A stretch of DNA of 64,000 nucleotides from Corbicula japonica (GCA_038501625.1 JAZAYU010000168.1:714669-778668); one strand, 5' to 3'; counted from the first letter of the stretch, positions 1 to 10,803 are shown. Numbers and translations: made by a program. The notes: generated by a model from the sequence alone, not told the origin.

Positions 1-180
1 TGCGAACGTGACCTGAAGCAGGTGTTCATCATAAACAAGCCCATTCATCATCTTTTTATCTGATCTGAATGACAGGTTGAAAAGCTTATTTCCTGACTTC
101 AAAAGGCGTACTCAGACATCGTGTCTCCTTTACAAACCGCAGAAACGTGTCAAACGCCCACCTCTAGTTTTCTCGTTTTC

Positions 181-188
181 TATATAAA
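181..188 (+). promoter_or_regulatory. TATA box upstream of PC4-like gene, copy A
   Basis: TATATAAA lies 77 nt upstream of the ATG at 258. Similar boxes lie 53-77 nt upstream of several other element genes in this window, which supports a real core promoter. No experimental start site is known. Confidence 0.6.
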
Positions 189-257
189 CTCGAGATTTAG
201 TTCCGTACTTCATTGCAAAAACGCTTTGACGAAAGTTAGATTTGAATAAAAAACAAA

Positions 258-851
258 ATGGAACCTGCTTACGATAATGCGGGATTTTTAACTAAAGTTC
301 GGGGTAGGTTTGGCTTTAGGAAAGACTTATCTTTAACTAAATGGAACGATCAAATATATGTTCATATAAGTGACAATACTAAGTGTTGGGAAACAAACAG
401 TTTCGACAAATCAAAATCGAAAACTGTGTCAATGAAATGGAGTGATGCAAGTAATTTGAAGGCTCGCCTCAACGAGTTGGAACCTTTCGCTACTCAAATA
501 GAGGCAGAGCTGGTAAGTTTTTTAAACCTTTTAAATATGAAGGTTAGAGTTTCTCTGCAAAAGTGTAACATATAGTGTTTCAGGTTTATGTTAAAATATT
601 AAATAGTTATGATTTATTCTATTTAAAAATAGTTTGTGAAAATGTATCCAAACGCTAAAGCTTTCTTTTGAACTTTTTAGCAAGCCGGAGTATCAACTAA
701 CCAACAACAGCTTGATCTGAACGAGCCATTTGAGATTGAGCCAGTGCAAACTATACCGATCAATAACTACACTGTGAGATCGAATGTGAGACCGAAGAGC
801 GTGGAAAAAGTGATATACCAAAGCCAAGGGAATCGCTATCAGCCTTATTGA
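258..851 (+). CDS. PC4-like (coactivator p15) DNA-binding domain protein, two exons
   Basis: Exon 1 is 258-512 and exon 2 is 681-851, joined in phase 0 across a GT-AG intron (donor GTAAGT at 513). The spliced product is about 141 residues and ends in YQPY. Residues ~15-75 have the strand-strand-helix layout of the PC4/p15 family: a KW.D.IYVHI strand, a KTVSMKW strand, then a helix LKARLNEL. PC4 proteins bind single-stranded DNA and act in transcription and replication; that role here is inference. It heads a tight same-strand cluster of small Polinton genes. Homologues lie at 53642-54212, 20613-21757, 16820-17029 and 18896-19039. No frame break is seen, so this copy may encode protein. Confidence 0.7.
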
Positions 852-859
852 AAAAGAAA

Positions 860-1072
860 ATGGACATTAATCAATATACAGTTAAAGTGTTTCAACAGCA
901 ATTAGTGAAACATTTACACGCGATTGAATCAAAAACTGATGATTTACACGAACTCAGAGCGATACTTGAAATCTTAGAGGATAAATTATCAGAAACTCTC
1001 ATACGCATATCGGTTCTAAAATTAGAAATTGCGGATTTGGAAAAGAAATTCGACGAACTTTTTTCTGAATAA
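860..1072 (+). CDS. Small coiled-coil protein of the Polinton cluster
   Basis: About 70 residues starting at the ATG at 860, eight bases after the stop of the PC4-like gene. Heptad-like spacing of Leu/Ile (LRAILEILEDKLSETL and on) predicts one long coiled coil. The homologue at 53422-53631 sits in the same place of the better copy, and a decayed one lies at 22870-23072 on the - strand. The family is not recognised beyond this window. Conserved position and length argue for a real gene; function is unknown. Confidence 0.65.
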   Translation: MDINQYTVKVFQQQLVKHLHAIESKTDDLHELRAILEILEDKLSETLIRISVLKLEIADLEKKFDELFSE

Positions 1073-1076
1073 AGGT

Positions 1077-1373
1077 ATGCCTCTAACCGGATACAGTTAT
1101 ATAAACTATGATAATAACCATTTTATTTTTAACAGTTTTTTTAATGCAAACAAGGAGCGCCTTCCTCACGCGGATTGCGAAACATTGGATGTATATTATT
1201 TCGTGAGATTTGGGTGGAATTATTCAAACGTGTTAACGATAAGTCTTCCGAACGAATTAGAACGCATGGTGTCACGTTATAACCAGCACAATCATTGGTG
1301 GAGCGAATTATGTCACTTCACTCCTATTTTGACACGTACTGTGAATAGTGATTACGATTTCAGAACAGAATGA
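1077..1373 (+). CDS. Conserved Polinton small protein (HWW motif)
   Basis: About 98 residues from the ATG at 1077, five nucleotides after the preceding stop. The homologue is 53102-53404 (100 residues). Both begin with MP, share a Y.A/NYD.N segment near residue 10, a Tyr/Trp-rich middle, and a motif of two aromatic Trp after His (HNHWWSELC versus SHHWWDALC) near residue 78. The stop codon TGA overlaps the ATG of the next gene in an ATGA arrangement. Family and function are not recognised. No membrane segment is obvious. Confidence 0.65.
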   Translation: MPLTGYSYINYDNNHFIFNSFFNANKERLPHADCETLDVYYFVRFGWNYSNVLTISLPNELERMVSRYNQHNHWWSELCHFTPILTRTVNSDYDFRTE

Positions 1374-1621
1374 CTCAAGCGCAGCTCGACTTAATAAATT
1401 TCTGTTTAAGCGAAGGAATAAAGATTGAATAGGGACAAAAAGGAATAAAGTACATCTTGACTGAAAATTTGATCGCTTCTGTTAAAAAGCAGGATAATGA
1501 CACGTTAATAACTTTAAGAAGAGGCAAACAATATATTAAATTATCTGTGAAAGAATTTAATCTTCTATGTAGTTATCAAATAAGTTTAAGTTTTCTGACT
1601 GATATAGTCAATAATGAATAA
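1370..1621 (+). pseudogene. Conserved small protein, one nonsense codon
   Basis: The frame begins MTQAQLDLINF at 1370, overlapping the previous gene by four bases, and runs to 1621 if a TAG at 1430-1432 is ignored. The homologue at 30503-30742 (-) reads Gln at that codon, so a CAG to TAG change is the simple explanation. It ends eight bases inside the next gene. The product would be about 83 residues with a basic LITLRRGKQYIKL segment. The best Polinton copy lacks this gene between 53036 and 53102. Function unknown. Confidence 0.6.
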
Positions 1622-2237
1622 AAAAACAAACATCTACTGTGCTACTTGTAAAAAGTGGATGATAGAACTTTATGTAATTAATCACTTAAAATGTAGGGAT
1701 CATCTAAAGAGAAAAAAACGTGAAATAGCTGCCACGAGACGTAAAATTAAACAAAAAACGCCTGAAAAGTCTGAAGTCATCGACGAATTTAAACTCGAAG
1801 GCGATACTATTAGGAGTAACATTTTGGAAGGTTGTAGCGATGTCGAGCCGAGCCCTCCTTCTTCTCCGGATTTAGTCGAAAAGGTAAAACAGCGTTTATT
1901 TGAAAGGGAGAAAGAGGAAGAGGCTAAGAATGCTTGTCTATATCAATGTCCACAAAACGTTTTAGGCGCAATCGACTTAGATCCTTGGGATTTGGAGAGT
2001 TTACTGATGGATGATGAAAATGATGTTTCATCTACAATTAGAGCAACTACATCAGCAAAATCATTAGGTAATACGTCTTTGAATGAACACAATACTTCGG
2101 AAGACTTCCCGATGGAACTCTTAAGCGGCGTTTTTCCTCCCACGGTTACCTGCGATGATCCTCATGATAACCAAATATCGTTCTACAAATGTCCGATATG
2201 CAACCCCGAAAGCTATAAAGACTATGAAGATTGGTAA
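1614..2237 (+). CDS. Cys-rich zinc-binding-like Polinton protein
   Basis: 207 residues. The N terminus has a C2H2-like pattern (YCATCKKWM then HLKCRDH), a Lys/Arg-rich stretch follows, and the C terminus carries a second Cys pair (YKCPICNPESY) and ends DYEDW. Homologues are 52452-53036, the broken 29851-30491, and the partial 8303-9955. The modular layout of two metal-binding ends joined by an acidic Ser-rich linker suggests a nucleic-acid-binding or regulatory protein, but the family is not recognised. The reading frame is intact here. It overlaps the preceding gene by eight bases, as expected for a compact element cluster. Confidence 0.7.
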   Translation: MNKKTNIYCATCKKWMIELYVINHLKCRDHLKRKKREIAATRRKIKQKTPEKSEVIDEFKLEGDTIRSNILEGCSDVEPSPPSSPDLVEKVKQRLFEREKEEEAKNACLYQCPQNVLGAIDLDPWDLESLLMDDENDVSSTIRATTSAKSLGNTSLNEHNTSEDFPMELLSGVFPPTVTCDDPHDNQISFYKCPICNPESYKDYEDW

Positions 2238-2281
2238 AGTTATGACAGTTAATTGTTAGATTTGAGTCGAGCACATAGTGC

Positions 2282-2544
2282 ATGAACAAAATGGGATGTA
2301 ATATTTTCGATCAACAGTTTGAGTCTAGGCATTACCTTTTTTTCGACGATCGTTTGACAGGAACGGAGCGGTATCGCTGCTGAACGATATATCGCCGGAA
2401 TATCTGGAAATGTATAAACTTAAGCTGAATTGTAAAGATTGGCGAGAGACTGACCTGAAAACTCCAGTTTGGAAAACTCGGATTATAAAGATGGTTGATC
2501 AAGTGATAAAATTAGAAAGCAGATTTCTTCAAAATTGCTGTTGA
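2282..2544 (+). pseudogene. Broken copy of CNIFDQQ/DWR-family Polinton protein
   Basis: The start reads MNKMGCNIFDQQ, matching the fragment at 29720-29808 (-). The frame changes near 2382. The other frame then carries NCKDWRETDLKTPVWK, which matches the C-terminal third of the 52.0-52.4 kb gene (MRGWRKDD and on) and the fragment at 21975-22140. The middle seen in the 52 kb copy is missing, so this copy has both a deletion and a frameshift. Function unknown. It lies just upstream of the ATPase, as in the best copy. Confidence 0.6.
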
Positions 2545-2872
2545 CGCTTTTACTGAATGAACTGTGAAAGGCATGTCTTGAAATTTTGTTGTACGATCAA
2601 CAAGTGTTTGAATGATGCTTAAATATATGTTGCTATGTATTTAGATTATAAAGTTGTTTTATCATACAATGTCGTGTATTTTAAAATTAAACGTTGGCGT
2701 ATCATAAAAATTGCTATGCGTATTTTAAACTGGTGTTGGGTTACATATATAACAAATAAAAAAAATAAAATAAAATAATAAAAAAAAAAGTTTGTATTTG
2801 ATTTTTTGAATGCGTCCTTACCGAAAATATAAATACACCAGTCAGTCGACTTTGGTATCAGATTCATAACAG
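2545..2872. other. Intergenic, AT-rich
   Basis: About 330 bases with A-rich runs (2756-2790) between the broken DWR-family gene and the ATPase. No supported gene or repeat was seen. Confidence 0.5.
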
Positions 2873-3669
2873 ATGGATATGCACAGTGTAGTCAAACTCG
2901 AAGCTTGCTCTACAGCTCAAATAATAGGTGAGCCGTGATATTTACAAACATTTATTTCTTTTTTTATATCAGAAGTTTATACTTTAATATAACACATGAA
3001 ATGAAACTGATACCATAGATGACTGATAATCGTATTTCTGTTTTTCTTACCTCTAGGTCCTAGTAATGTGGGGAAAAAGTAGTTTGGTATTTCAACTACT
3101 GCAGCATGCTGACGGAGTATTTACTAAGCCGGTGAAAGCCATTTTCTACTGTTTTGGCGTAGAACAGCCTCTATACAAGGACATGAGAAGAATTTTACCG
3201 ACAATAACCTTCTTTGAAGGTCTACCCTCTAAAACCGATCTCGAAACGTGGTATTTGAACGAACCAGAACACAAGATCTTAGTTTTAGACGATCTCATGT
3301 TAGAGAGTAGCCACAACAAACTGATTACTTCTATATTTAGTAAATACGCTCATCATTTTGGGTTTACTTATATATTGATCTCCCAAAACGCGTTTTACCC
3401 CGGTCGTGAATTCCGGACAATCAGTTTGAACACACATTACTTTTTCTTGTTCCGAAATCGCAGAGACGAATTGCAAATTCAGACGTTAGGTAGACAAATT
3501 TTTCCTGGACAGACGAAATATTTTATGGACGCTTTTAGGAAAGCTACTGCGGAAAAGTATAAATATTTATTGGTCGATCTCTCCGCATTCCGATCCTACA
3601 TATAAACTGCGAACAAACATTCTTCCGAGACAGTTAATGACGGTGTATCTACCCGAAAAGGAGACATGA
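2873..3669 (+). pseudogene. FtsK/HerA-type (A32-like) packaging ATPase, copy A, two frameshifts
   Basis: Exon 1 (2873-2927) gives a short leader ending in Gly; exon 2 starts at 3057 after a CTAG acceptor and should give the Walker A loop. The G run at 3070-3073 has one base too many relative to the expected GPSNVGKSS, so the frame breaks inside Walker A. The second frame runs cleanly with Walker B-like ILVLDDL and a SQNAFYPG.EFRTISLN segment shared with the 50475-51137 copy. A second frame change lies near 3583, after which SPHSDP to PEKET matches the other copy's C terminus. These ATPases pump genomes into capsids. This copy should be dead. Confidence 0.8.
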
Positions 3670-3954
3670 ATCAGTTAATTAAAAAAGAAGCGAACTTTTT
3701 GCGTTTTTTCATCGCTGCAACGTATAAACAGAGAAAACAATTAGTGAAAACGATAGAGAATTCGCAGTTAAGAGCAATCGTACAAATAGTGTACAACGTG
3801 CTAATGGGTACTCGTCCTATATCGCAGAAAGACAAAAAAGGAATTAACAAAACGAAAGAGTGTTATTCGAAGGTTTGTTTCCAAAGAGGTGTCATTTAAG
3901 GAAAGAAAAAAAAACTTCTGTAGAAATATTTCAGATACATTTTACCATTTATAA
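3666..3954 (+). pseudogene. Small basic conserved Polinton protein, frameshifted
   Basis: It starts at 3666, overlapping the ATPase stop (ATGA). The first ~60 residues match the 50164-50478 protein, including NSQLRAIVQIVYNVLMG. Near 3840 the frame shifts, and the matching SFKERKK segment continues in another frame to a stop at 3954. The family is a short Lys-rich helical protein seen next to the packaging ATPase in both copies. Its role is unknown; a virion or DNA-binding function is only a guess. Confidence 0.65.
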
Positions 3955-3982
3955 AAGTAATTCAGGACGAACTATCGAAAAA

Positions 3983-4213
3983 ATGGCACAAGAATTAGTG
4001 CTGGTGCGTAAAGGTAAATACGAACACTTACTGAAACAAGCTGAGGATCAGCAAAAGCAACAAACAGGCAGGCAACAGCATGATGACCATGCGGAGGAAC
4101 TAGAATCTCGTGATAAAAATAGAACAGAAGACGCGATAAAGCCCTCTGACGTAACAAAAACGATCAGGACAATAACAAAAAAGTCATTTCGATCAGATAA
4201 TAAAAAAGATTGA
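3983..4213 (+). CDS. MAQELVLV-family Polinton protein
   Basis: About 76 residues. The first 20 residues (MAQELVLVRKGKYEHLL) match the 49788-50162 protein; the rest is polar, rich in Gln, Lys and Asp, and poorly conserved. It is the last recognisable gene of copy A. In the best copy the polymerase gene comes next, but no polymerase remnant is seen here, so copy A is truncated soon after 4213. It is shorter than its homologue (124 residues), so the C terminus may be lost. Confidence 0.6.
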   Translation: MAQELVLVRKGKYEHLLKQAEDQQKQQTGRQQHDDHAEELESRDKNRTEDAIKPSDVTKTIRTITKKSFRSDNKKD

Positions 4214-5846
4214 TTACTTCGTGGTTTGGTGATTCCCTTTGAAGACAGGAAACTGGGTTCATTCAGTTTGACACTTCAATCAGATAAAAAATGATAGATT
4301 ACTTTGTTTACGCATTCCTGCGGTATTACACGTCACGTACACCCGACCTTTCAATGTCAAAAGAAGTCAACGAGGTCAAGGACAGCCGCCATTTTGAATA
4401 TTAATGAGCTTAGGACTTAGGACGAATTAATGCAGCTGGTGCTCTAATAATACTACTTATGCCCCTTCTGTCTTATGCTTATGCCCCTTCTGTCTTATGC
4501 TTATGCCCCTTCTGTCTTACCTTATACCTTTCACTTGGTGGACTCGTTTTTTTTTTTGCTCACGTGATTTTGAAATGTACTTAGTATTTGTACATTCGTG
4601 TTTTTTTCTCATACTTTTGACATGCTAATAACATTATTAATCATTTACCTGTTAAACATTCTTTCCATTTTTTGAGCTCAATCTTGATTGATGTGAATAT
4701 GTCATCTGGAAAACGGGTAGGTCATCAAATTATTTTGTAATAATACCACAACCAGCTTACTCACATATCTTTTCATAATGATGGTATCATATTTATTACA
4801 AGCCTATTTAGTTTTTATATAGATCATCCATCCATCCTGATCTTGATAAAACCTTAAAAGTACAAAGCAGTGGGAAATCATTTATAGGTTATGTATGTGG
4901 GGTAGCATCTCACAAACTATTTGTCACCATCACCCAATTTTAGTCACTCATTTACCCTCACGTTTGCATAACATTTTAATATAAATCATCTCCCACGCCC
5001 AAACAATGCTTCCTTTAAATAGACTACATCTGAGGAAGAAGCACCACACTTATACAAAGAAGCTAAAACAAACATGGGCCATTTCGCCAATTTATCGAAT
5101 GGTTTTGTAACACTTTCGCCTACCTAGCTGATAGATGTTCAGTGAACGTCGGTCAACAGGTTACTCACCGGAGTTTCTAGGGTTTAAGGAATTATATTTC
5201 CTCATCGAGATCGACAAGTTATATCTAATTAATTGCTAAAGATTTTATTGCTTGGCAGTTTATGGAAAAGGTGATTGATTTCATCACGAGGATGGTCAGT
5301 CGCTCTTTTGTATAAAAACCGGGCTAAATTGTTAGTCCATCGCGCTGTTCTTTACTTTGCACAAGATTCCCAAGTTAGCGTCACGGGAGTGCAAAGCAAG
5401 ACTTACGGAATAAGTCTTACAAAACTGTATCGAGTTTTGTTTTTATCTTATATACAGTGGAATAAACATTCTAGAAATTGTAAAATTACTTTGGATAATT
5501 TTAACAGCGTTTGAATGTTTGGCTGAATTATTTTGTAACTTGCAACGTTAAAAACCACTATACGATCACGTTGATTATTCTTGGATTGAACATTTATACG
5601 ATTACAGCTTTTTGTTTGTAAAAGCTGTGTTTTGTAAAGAGAACTCATTACTTGGTTAAATTAATGAGCATATATTTGTCTACGATTTTGCTGTGAATTA
5701 TAAAAATACTGGAACTGTAAAACGAGCTGTCGTTTGTAACTCCGAGAAGTCTAATCAGTTAACAAAGAACCAAACCCACCGACGCATAGGGGTACAGTTT
5801 GTTCGATTTGACAAGCCGATATATTAATTTCTTAGGGAGTAGAAAC
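4214..5846. other. Non-coding gap with a short tandem repeat
   Basis: No supported gene was found over about 1.6 kb. ORFs here are short and lack homologues in the window. It contains the 22 bp tandem repeat at 4456-4521. It probably includes the broken edge of copy A and unrelated host sequence. Confidence 0.4.
4456..4521. repeat. 22 bp tandem repeat, about three copies
   Basis: The unit CTTATGCCCCTTCTGTCTTA plus TG is repeated three times, the last copy partial. It is a simple minisatellite with no evident function. Confidence 0.9.
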
Positions 5847-6239
5847 ATGTTTGCGGAGAATGAACTTGCACGATTGCAAGACACAAACCGAACACAGGAA
5901 ATCGAAAATCTAAGGCTAGAAGAACAAGCCAGACATTTAAAACAAGATCTTGAGGTGGAGAAAGAAAAAACGTAGAGAAATGAAAAGGAAATACGAGGAT
6001 TTGAAAGAAGAAATTATTGAAAATAAAAAAAAATGTATGGAGTGGGCAGAGGGACAGGAGGAGGAAGAGGAGAGGGTAGAGAGCCAGGAAGGGGTAGAGA
6101 GAAGACAAAGCGATGATGAAGAAAGAGTGAATGATGAAAGAACTGACTCAGTATTAATTACTGGTGTGGAGATTCCTAACAAAAGAATCGTAAGGATACT
6201 GACAAGAGGTAAGCAAACATTTTTCATCTATAACAGAAG

Positions 6240-7216
6240 CTAAATGACAAATAATATTTATTTATACTTAAACATGGTGACAAAATATATCCAGTATGCT
6301 GTGATACTTTCATACAATCAACATGCTGAAAGTGTAATAAAAAATTAAGTGTCTTTAAGTAAGTTAAACATAATAACAAAACAATCTTGGCATCAACATC
6401 TTCAACAAAACTATTTAACATATTGTTATTTTTAAAACCATTGGTTAACCAACAACCTAGTCGACTTTAAATGGAGGGATTTCCATCCAGTATCCTTCGA
6501 CACTTTCATATAGTCAACATATGTAAAAGTATAATAAAAGATAGCAAACGGTTAACATATTGTTTTGCTTTTCTTTTAAACAATATTTTTTTAAAAATTG
6601 GTTGACAAATATTATACACAATTTAAAATATTATAGTAAAGTATTCTTTAATTTAACATTTCGTTTTTCAGATAACAAGTGATGGAACACCTGCAAAAGA
6701 AATGGACACATGTGACCGTTTTTACTTATGTGCTTATTGCTTATTTATATTCCTTTGTTTACAATAACTTAAGTAAATGTATGTAAATCATGAAAAATAA
6801 TATTTATTTTCACTTAACACAACAAACTTATTGAATATACAATAGAACTCACACAAATAATATATGCTGAAAGTGTAAGAAGTATTGTTAAATAGTGTTG
6901 TTAAATGAAATATAAAAAAACTGAATAACTTTTAAAAACTAAGACATTGAACAAAGTTACTATTTTCTACGTTTTTCTGGAGAAGAGCTTTCTAGAACAA
7001 AATTTATCTGCACTTTATAATGACTACCGTTTTTAAACTATTTGTTATAATCTGTTTTAAGTGATTTATGGTACATGTCTGTATAATACAGATTATATCA
7101 GTTGGTTGAAACAAAAACACCTTTGAGACTCATTAATGGAATATTCTCTGTAAATCAAATAAAAAATTAGGCTATGTTTATGTTTATCTAAATATCCTAT
7201 GGTTATTAAATTTTAG
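6240..7216. other. Long predicted intron, AT-rich
   Basis: This lies between the 6209 donor and the 7216 acceptor. Two partly similar stretches occur (6278-6350 and 6485-6545). An alternative acceptor with a short terminal exon ending in TGA exists near 6671. No other feature is supported. Confidence 0.4.
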
Positions 7217-7657
7217 TAAAAGGAAATAGTTTCTCGATGTGCACAAGTGAGTTAAAACGGCTGACAGATCTTACCCCGGCCATTAATGAATATCATGCTT
7301 CATTCCACTCAAAGGTAAGTTATTTAATTATTATTTAACAATTTTACATATACTGTTATTACATTATTTATGATATCACCTAGTTCTTCAATTAGATCTC
7401 TATTCGCTAATTATCATTACATCTAAACATTTTTTCTACTAACTGAAAATTTACTATTGCTTTTATTAAAATGTTTTATAGGCGGAGTTATCCTCTCTAC
7501 AAAGGACCTATAAGTCAACGTCTATGACAACAAGTCAAGTAAGTTATATTTTACATTAACTTTTTAAAGAACATCCTTGTAATTACAGTGTAATTGATTT
7601 AGTTATAGAAGATGAAAACACTTCAATGATTTCTATATTTTAATTACTTTTTTGTAG

Positions 7658-8036
7658 GGTTCCGTGGATGGAGTTAGTTACCCTGTGACTGCTCTCAGTG
7701 ATTACGCTACACCAGCTACGATGAGCATTGTAAGTATAAATTATTCTTATCGCAAATATATAGTGTGATACTTTCTTTAAATGTAAATTATGCATTTAGC
7801 ACCTCAACGATTTTATTACTGTATATTTTAATTACTATTTTTGTAGGGTACCGTGGATGGAGTTAGTTACCCTGTGACTGCCCTCAGTGATTACGCTACA
7901 CCAGCTACGATGAACACTGTAAGTATAAATTATTCTTATCGCAAATATTTAGTATGATACTTTCTTTAAATGTAAAACATGCATTTAGCATCTCAACGAT
8001 TTTATGACTGTATATTTTAATTACTATTTTCTCGTA
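7658..8036 (+). repeat. Tandem duplication of an exon plus intron, 189 bp unit
   Basis: 7658-7846 and 7847-8036 are near-identical direct copies. Each carries a 72 nt exon and the following intron with its acceptor. The exons differ by only a few bases, so the duplication is recent. Confidence 0.9.
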
Positions 8037-8639
8037 GGGGATGTTATTTCCTTTGATGAAATATTTCTTGCCATTCCTGTAAGTGATTTTTACACCTTTT
8101 AGAATATATAATACATTTTCTAATTATTCTCACAACATTCATGTTTTTTATGTTAATTTTGAAGGTCTAAGAAACAATAACAACGATCACTACTACATAT
8201 TTATTTACTTATAATGGATTGAATATATAGTGAATATTTGAGTATAAAAACGTATACATGCATATTAAATTAAAACATAATGCATTACAAATATATTTTC
8301 AGGTTACCCTTCCACAATAGACAAAAGAAAGATACCTTAATGAATGCTTGTCTGTACGAATGTCCACAAAATGTTTTGGGCGTAATCGATTTAGATAAAT
8401 GGGATTTGGAGAGTTTATTGATGGTTGATGACAGTCGCGGTATGCTTCCGGATAACGCAAGTACATCAGTAAAATCGCTCGGAAATACGTCTTTGAACGA
8501 ACTCAGTATCTCGAAAGACTTTCATCAAGAACTCCTTAGCGGCTGATTTCCTTCCACTGCCCTCCGCAATGATCCGCATGATAACCAGATATCGTTCTAC
8601 AAATGTCCTATTTGCAACCCCGATAGCTATAAAGACTAT

Positions 8640-9897
8640 GAATGAATGAATGAATGAATAGACTTTATTTATAGAGGGTAACCCAATTAGCCAGAGACTA
8701 ATCTCCCTTGGGGCCCTCTTAGCAATTCATACAACATATGTACAATACAATGCAGGTACATGAAAATATAATTTTACACACAGTTACAATAAATAACATG
8801 GAAAAACACAAAAACGAAAATGCAGACAAATATAAACATAGTGAGGGGAAAAAAATAATAATAAAATAATAATAATAATAATTTTTTACAAACGAAAAAG
8901 CGAACATGCCGACAGTCTTTTATATATACATGTAGATATGTTATGATAGTCATTTGACATTAATACTGTGTTTATTTAAAATTACGAACTTGTTAACCAC
9001 ATGGTGAACTTTCTTGAAAAAATGTTAATGTTATTTGAATTTCTGATATTTAACGGTATTTTGTTCCAAATCATTGGGCCGGAATATGACATGCTTGTTT
9101 TGAAAAGTTCAGTTTTTGGTCTTGGAATAAAATAATCAAGATTGCTAACATTTCGCAAGTTTTCACCATTGGTTCTATGCTCAAACATAGATGAAATATA
9201 TTCAGGCACTAAACCTTTATTCACCTTATACATGAATTTTGCTTTTTGAAGCAGGATTCTGTGCTGAATAGAGAGAGCATTGATGCTTTTCATTGCTTCT
9301 TTAAAATTTGTATATTGATATCCTAGGATGACTTTGCATGCTCTTTTCTGTAGTAAAAGAATACTCTGAATATTCTGCTGACTGGTTCCACCCCAGATAA
9401 TATTACAGTAGTCAATGTGAGGTTGGATATATGCTTTATAGAACACAATTCTGTGATTAAGGGAAACAAAGGATTTTATTTTTGACAGAAGCCATAAGTT
9501 AGTGGAGATTTTCCTTTTTATAGCATTGACATGGTTGTCCCATTTAAGGTTATGGTTTATATTTACACCCAATATTCTATCTCCAGTGGTTAATTCTAAT
9601 GGTATATTTTTATAATTCAGATTCAAGTTATAATTATCATTAGTTCCTCTTTTATGGGGTGTTGTTATAAGAAGAACCTTAGTTTTTGAAGTGTTTAAAA
9701 CCATTCCATTTTGAGCACACCATTCACTTAACAGTACGAGAGCAGACTGTAGGTTTTTTTCTATCACAGCTTTTGATTCATGTATATCGCATATTGTTGT
9801 ATCATCTGCATACATGTCTGTATTTGTAATGGTATTCCTCAAGGTTAATGAAAGATCATTTATAAAAAGTAAAAATAGAAGAGGCCCTAATATGAAT
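8640..9897 (-). mobile_element. 5'-truncated non-LTR retrotransposon (LINE)
   Basis: The element encodes the C-terminal part of a LINE reverse transcriptase on the - strand and ends in a short ATGA/TGAA microsatellite at 8640-8660, typical of CR1/RTE-like tails. It begins abruptly at about 9897 inside the reverse transcriptase domain, so it is 5'-truncated. It sits inside a Polinton gene fragment. Confidence 0.8.
8982..9897 (-). CDS. Reverse transcriptase fragment of the LINE
   Basis: About 305 codons are open. ILGPLLFLLFINDL is the pre-catalytic block, and YADDTTI is the catalytic YxDD motif near residue 38. The downstream thumb region (LGVNINHNLKWDNHV, and IIWGGT) is typical of the LINE families of animals. 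The catalytic pair of Asp is present, but the endonuclease and the first polymerase blocks are missing because of 5' truncation. The first few codons of the open frame come from the flanking Polinton sequence. It cannot encode a working enzyme. Confidence 0.85.
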
Positions 9898-9955
9898 GAG
9901 GACTGGTAAACTTGCGTCATTTAATCGTTAGATGTTCCAAAGTTTAAACATGACT

Positions 9956-10803
9956 TATTGCAGATTAAAAAGTTCATTATGTGACATAAATCATATTATA
10001 TTATATTAATAAATATTATGTTACCAATAGGTTTCTTTTAAAATGTCTATAAAGTACAACTTTATTGCCATGACATTGATATATGCTTTGAGTTAGGTTT
10101 GTGTTGAAATAGCACAAATTTACTTAATTATTTAATATGAAATAGTATGTGCTAGAACATATTATATTAAATTTTGTTCTAATTGTCTGTTTGTTTAAAT
10201 GAATAATTGTAGTATACATTTTATTCTGTTAATACTTGAGACATCAATCCATTCTGTAAGGGTTGCACTGGCTATTCTTAAAGTTACAAGTTGAATAAAC
10301 TATCAGTGGTGATAACGTTTATTGTAGCTTTGAAATTGCAACAATCATAAATTGATTTTATATGGACACTATATTTGTTCTGGTATCTAAGTACTTATTT
10401 AAAGTTAAGAGCTCTTCCTGACATTTAGTACGATATATCAGTAAACAATACCTAGAAATAGTATTTCTTTAATGGAATTTATCCTGGAAAATTTATGTTG
10501 TCCGGGCCAGGGTGTAGAGTTTGTTTATGTTGGGTGTGTTTCATTGCATCAATAAATGTTTTCTTTCATTAAATGGTATTGTTGCATTAAACAATTTTGC
10601 TAGATGTGGGCATCATGTAAATTATTTGGAAAGAAGTTGAACGAAGGAAGGTTATTTTCCTTTCAGCTCTTTACCCATTTCTGTTTATTTTTTGTTTAAT
10701 ATATAACAGCTGTTATCCTGGAAACTGATGCTGCCCGGGCGAGGACATTTGGTAAGATTGTGTGTGTTGCCATGTATCTTACAGTTTATTTATTGTTTTC
10801 AGT
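9956..10803. other. No supported feature
   Basis: AT-rich sequence with no ORF of note. Sequence similarity to the Polinton copies ends at about 9955. A TTTTCAG just before 10804 may be a splice acceptor for the next gene. Confidence 0.4.

Larger units (their letters stand above)
5847..8082 (+). pseudogene. Multi-exon coiled-coil protein gene with phase-0 microexons, probably frameshifted
   Basis: Exon 1 starts at the ATG at 5847 and predicts a charged coiled coil. Near 5970 an A-run forces a frame change, after which an acidic Glu-rich coil continues to a GTAAGC donor at 6209. Candidate exons then are 7217-7314, 7482-7538, 7658-7729, 7847-7918 and 8038-8082; all have GT-AG borders and join without frame loss (phase 1 at the first junction, phase 0 after that). 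Exons 4 and 5 are near-identical 24-codon repeats starting GSVDGVSYP and GTVDGVSYP. The last exon ends in a stop at 8080, or its GTAAGTG at 8079 may act as a donor to 8303. Coiled-coil genes mark one end of the Polintons here, so a related origin is possible. The exon set is a prediction. Confidence 0.5.
8303..9955 (+). pseudogene. 3' part of Cys-rich Polinton gene, split by a LINE
   Basis: From 8339 the frame matches the C-terminal half of the 1614-2237 protein (NACLYECPQNVLG, then LGNTSLNEL, then CPICNP). There is a TGA at 8544-8546 where homologues read Arg or Val. At about 8642 the gene is interrupted by the LINE, and resumes near 9897 with its last codons, stop, and the spacer leading to the next gene's ATG, as in the 29.8 kb copy. 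A TTTTCAG acceptor at 8302 precedes the matching part. The N-terminal zinc-finger half is absent. Confidence 0.75.

Noticed and set aside
5824..6227. Open frames on the - strand opposite the coiled-coil exon
   Set aside because: They mirror the Glu/Lys-rich coding strand and give Leu/Phe/Ser-rich nonsense; shadow frames.
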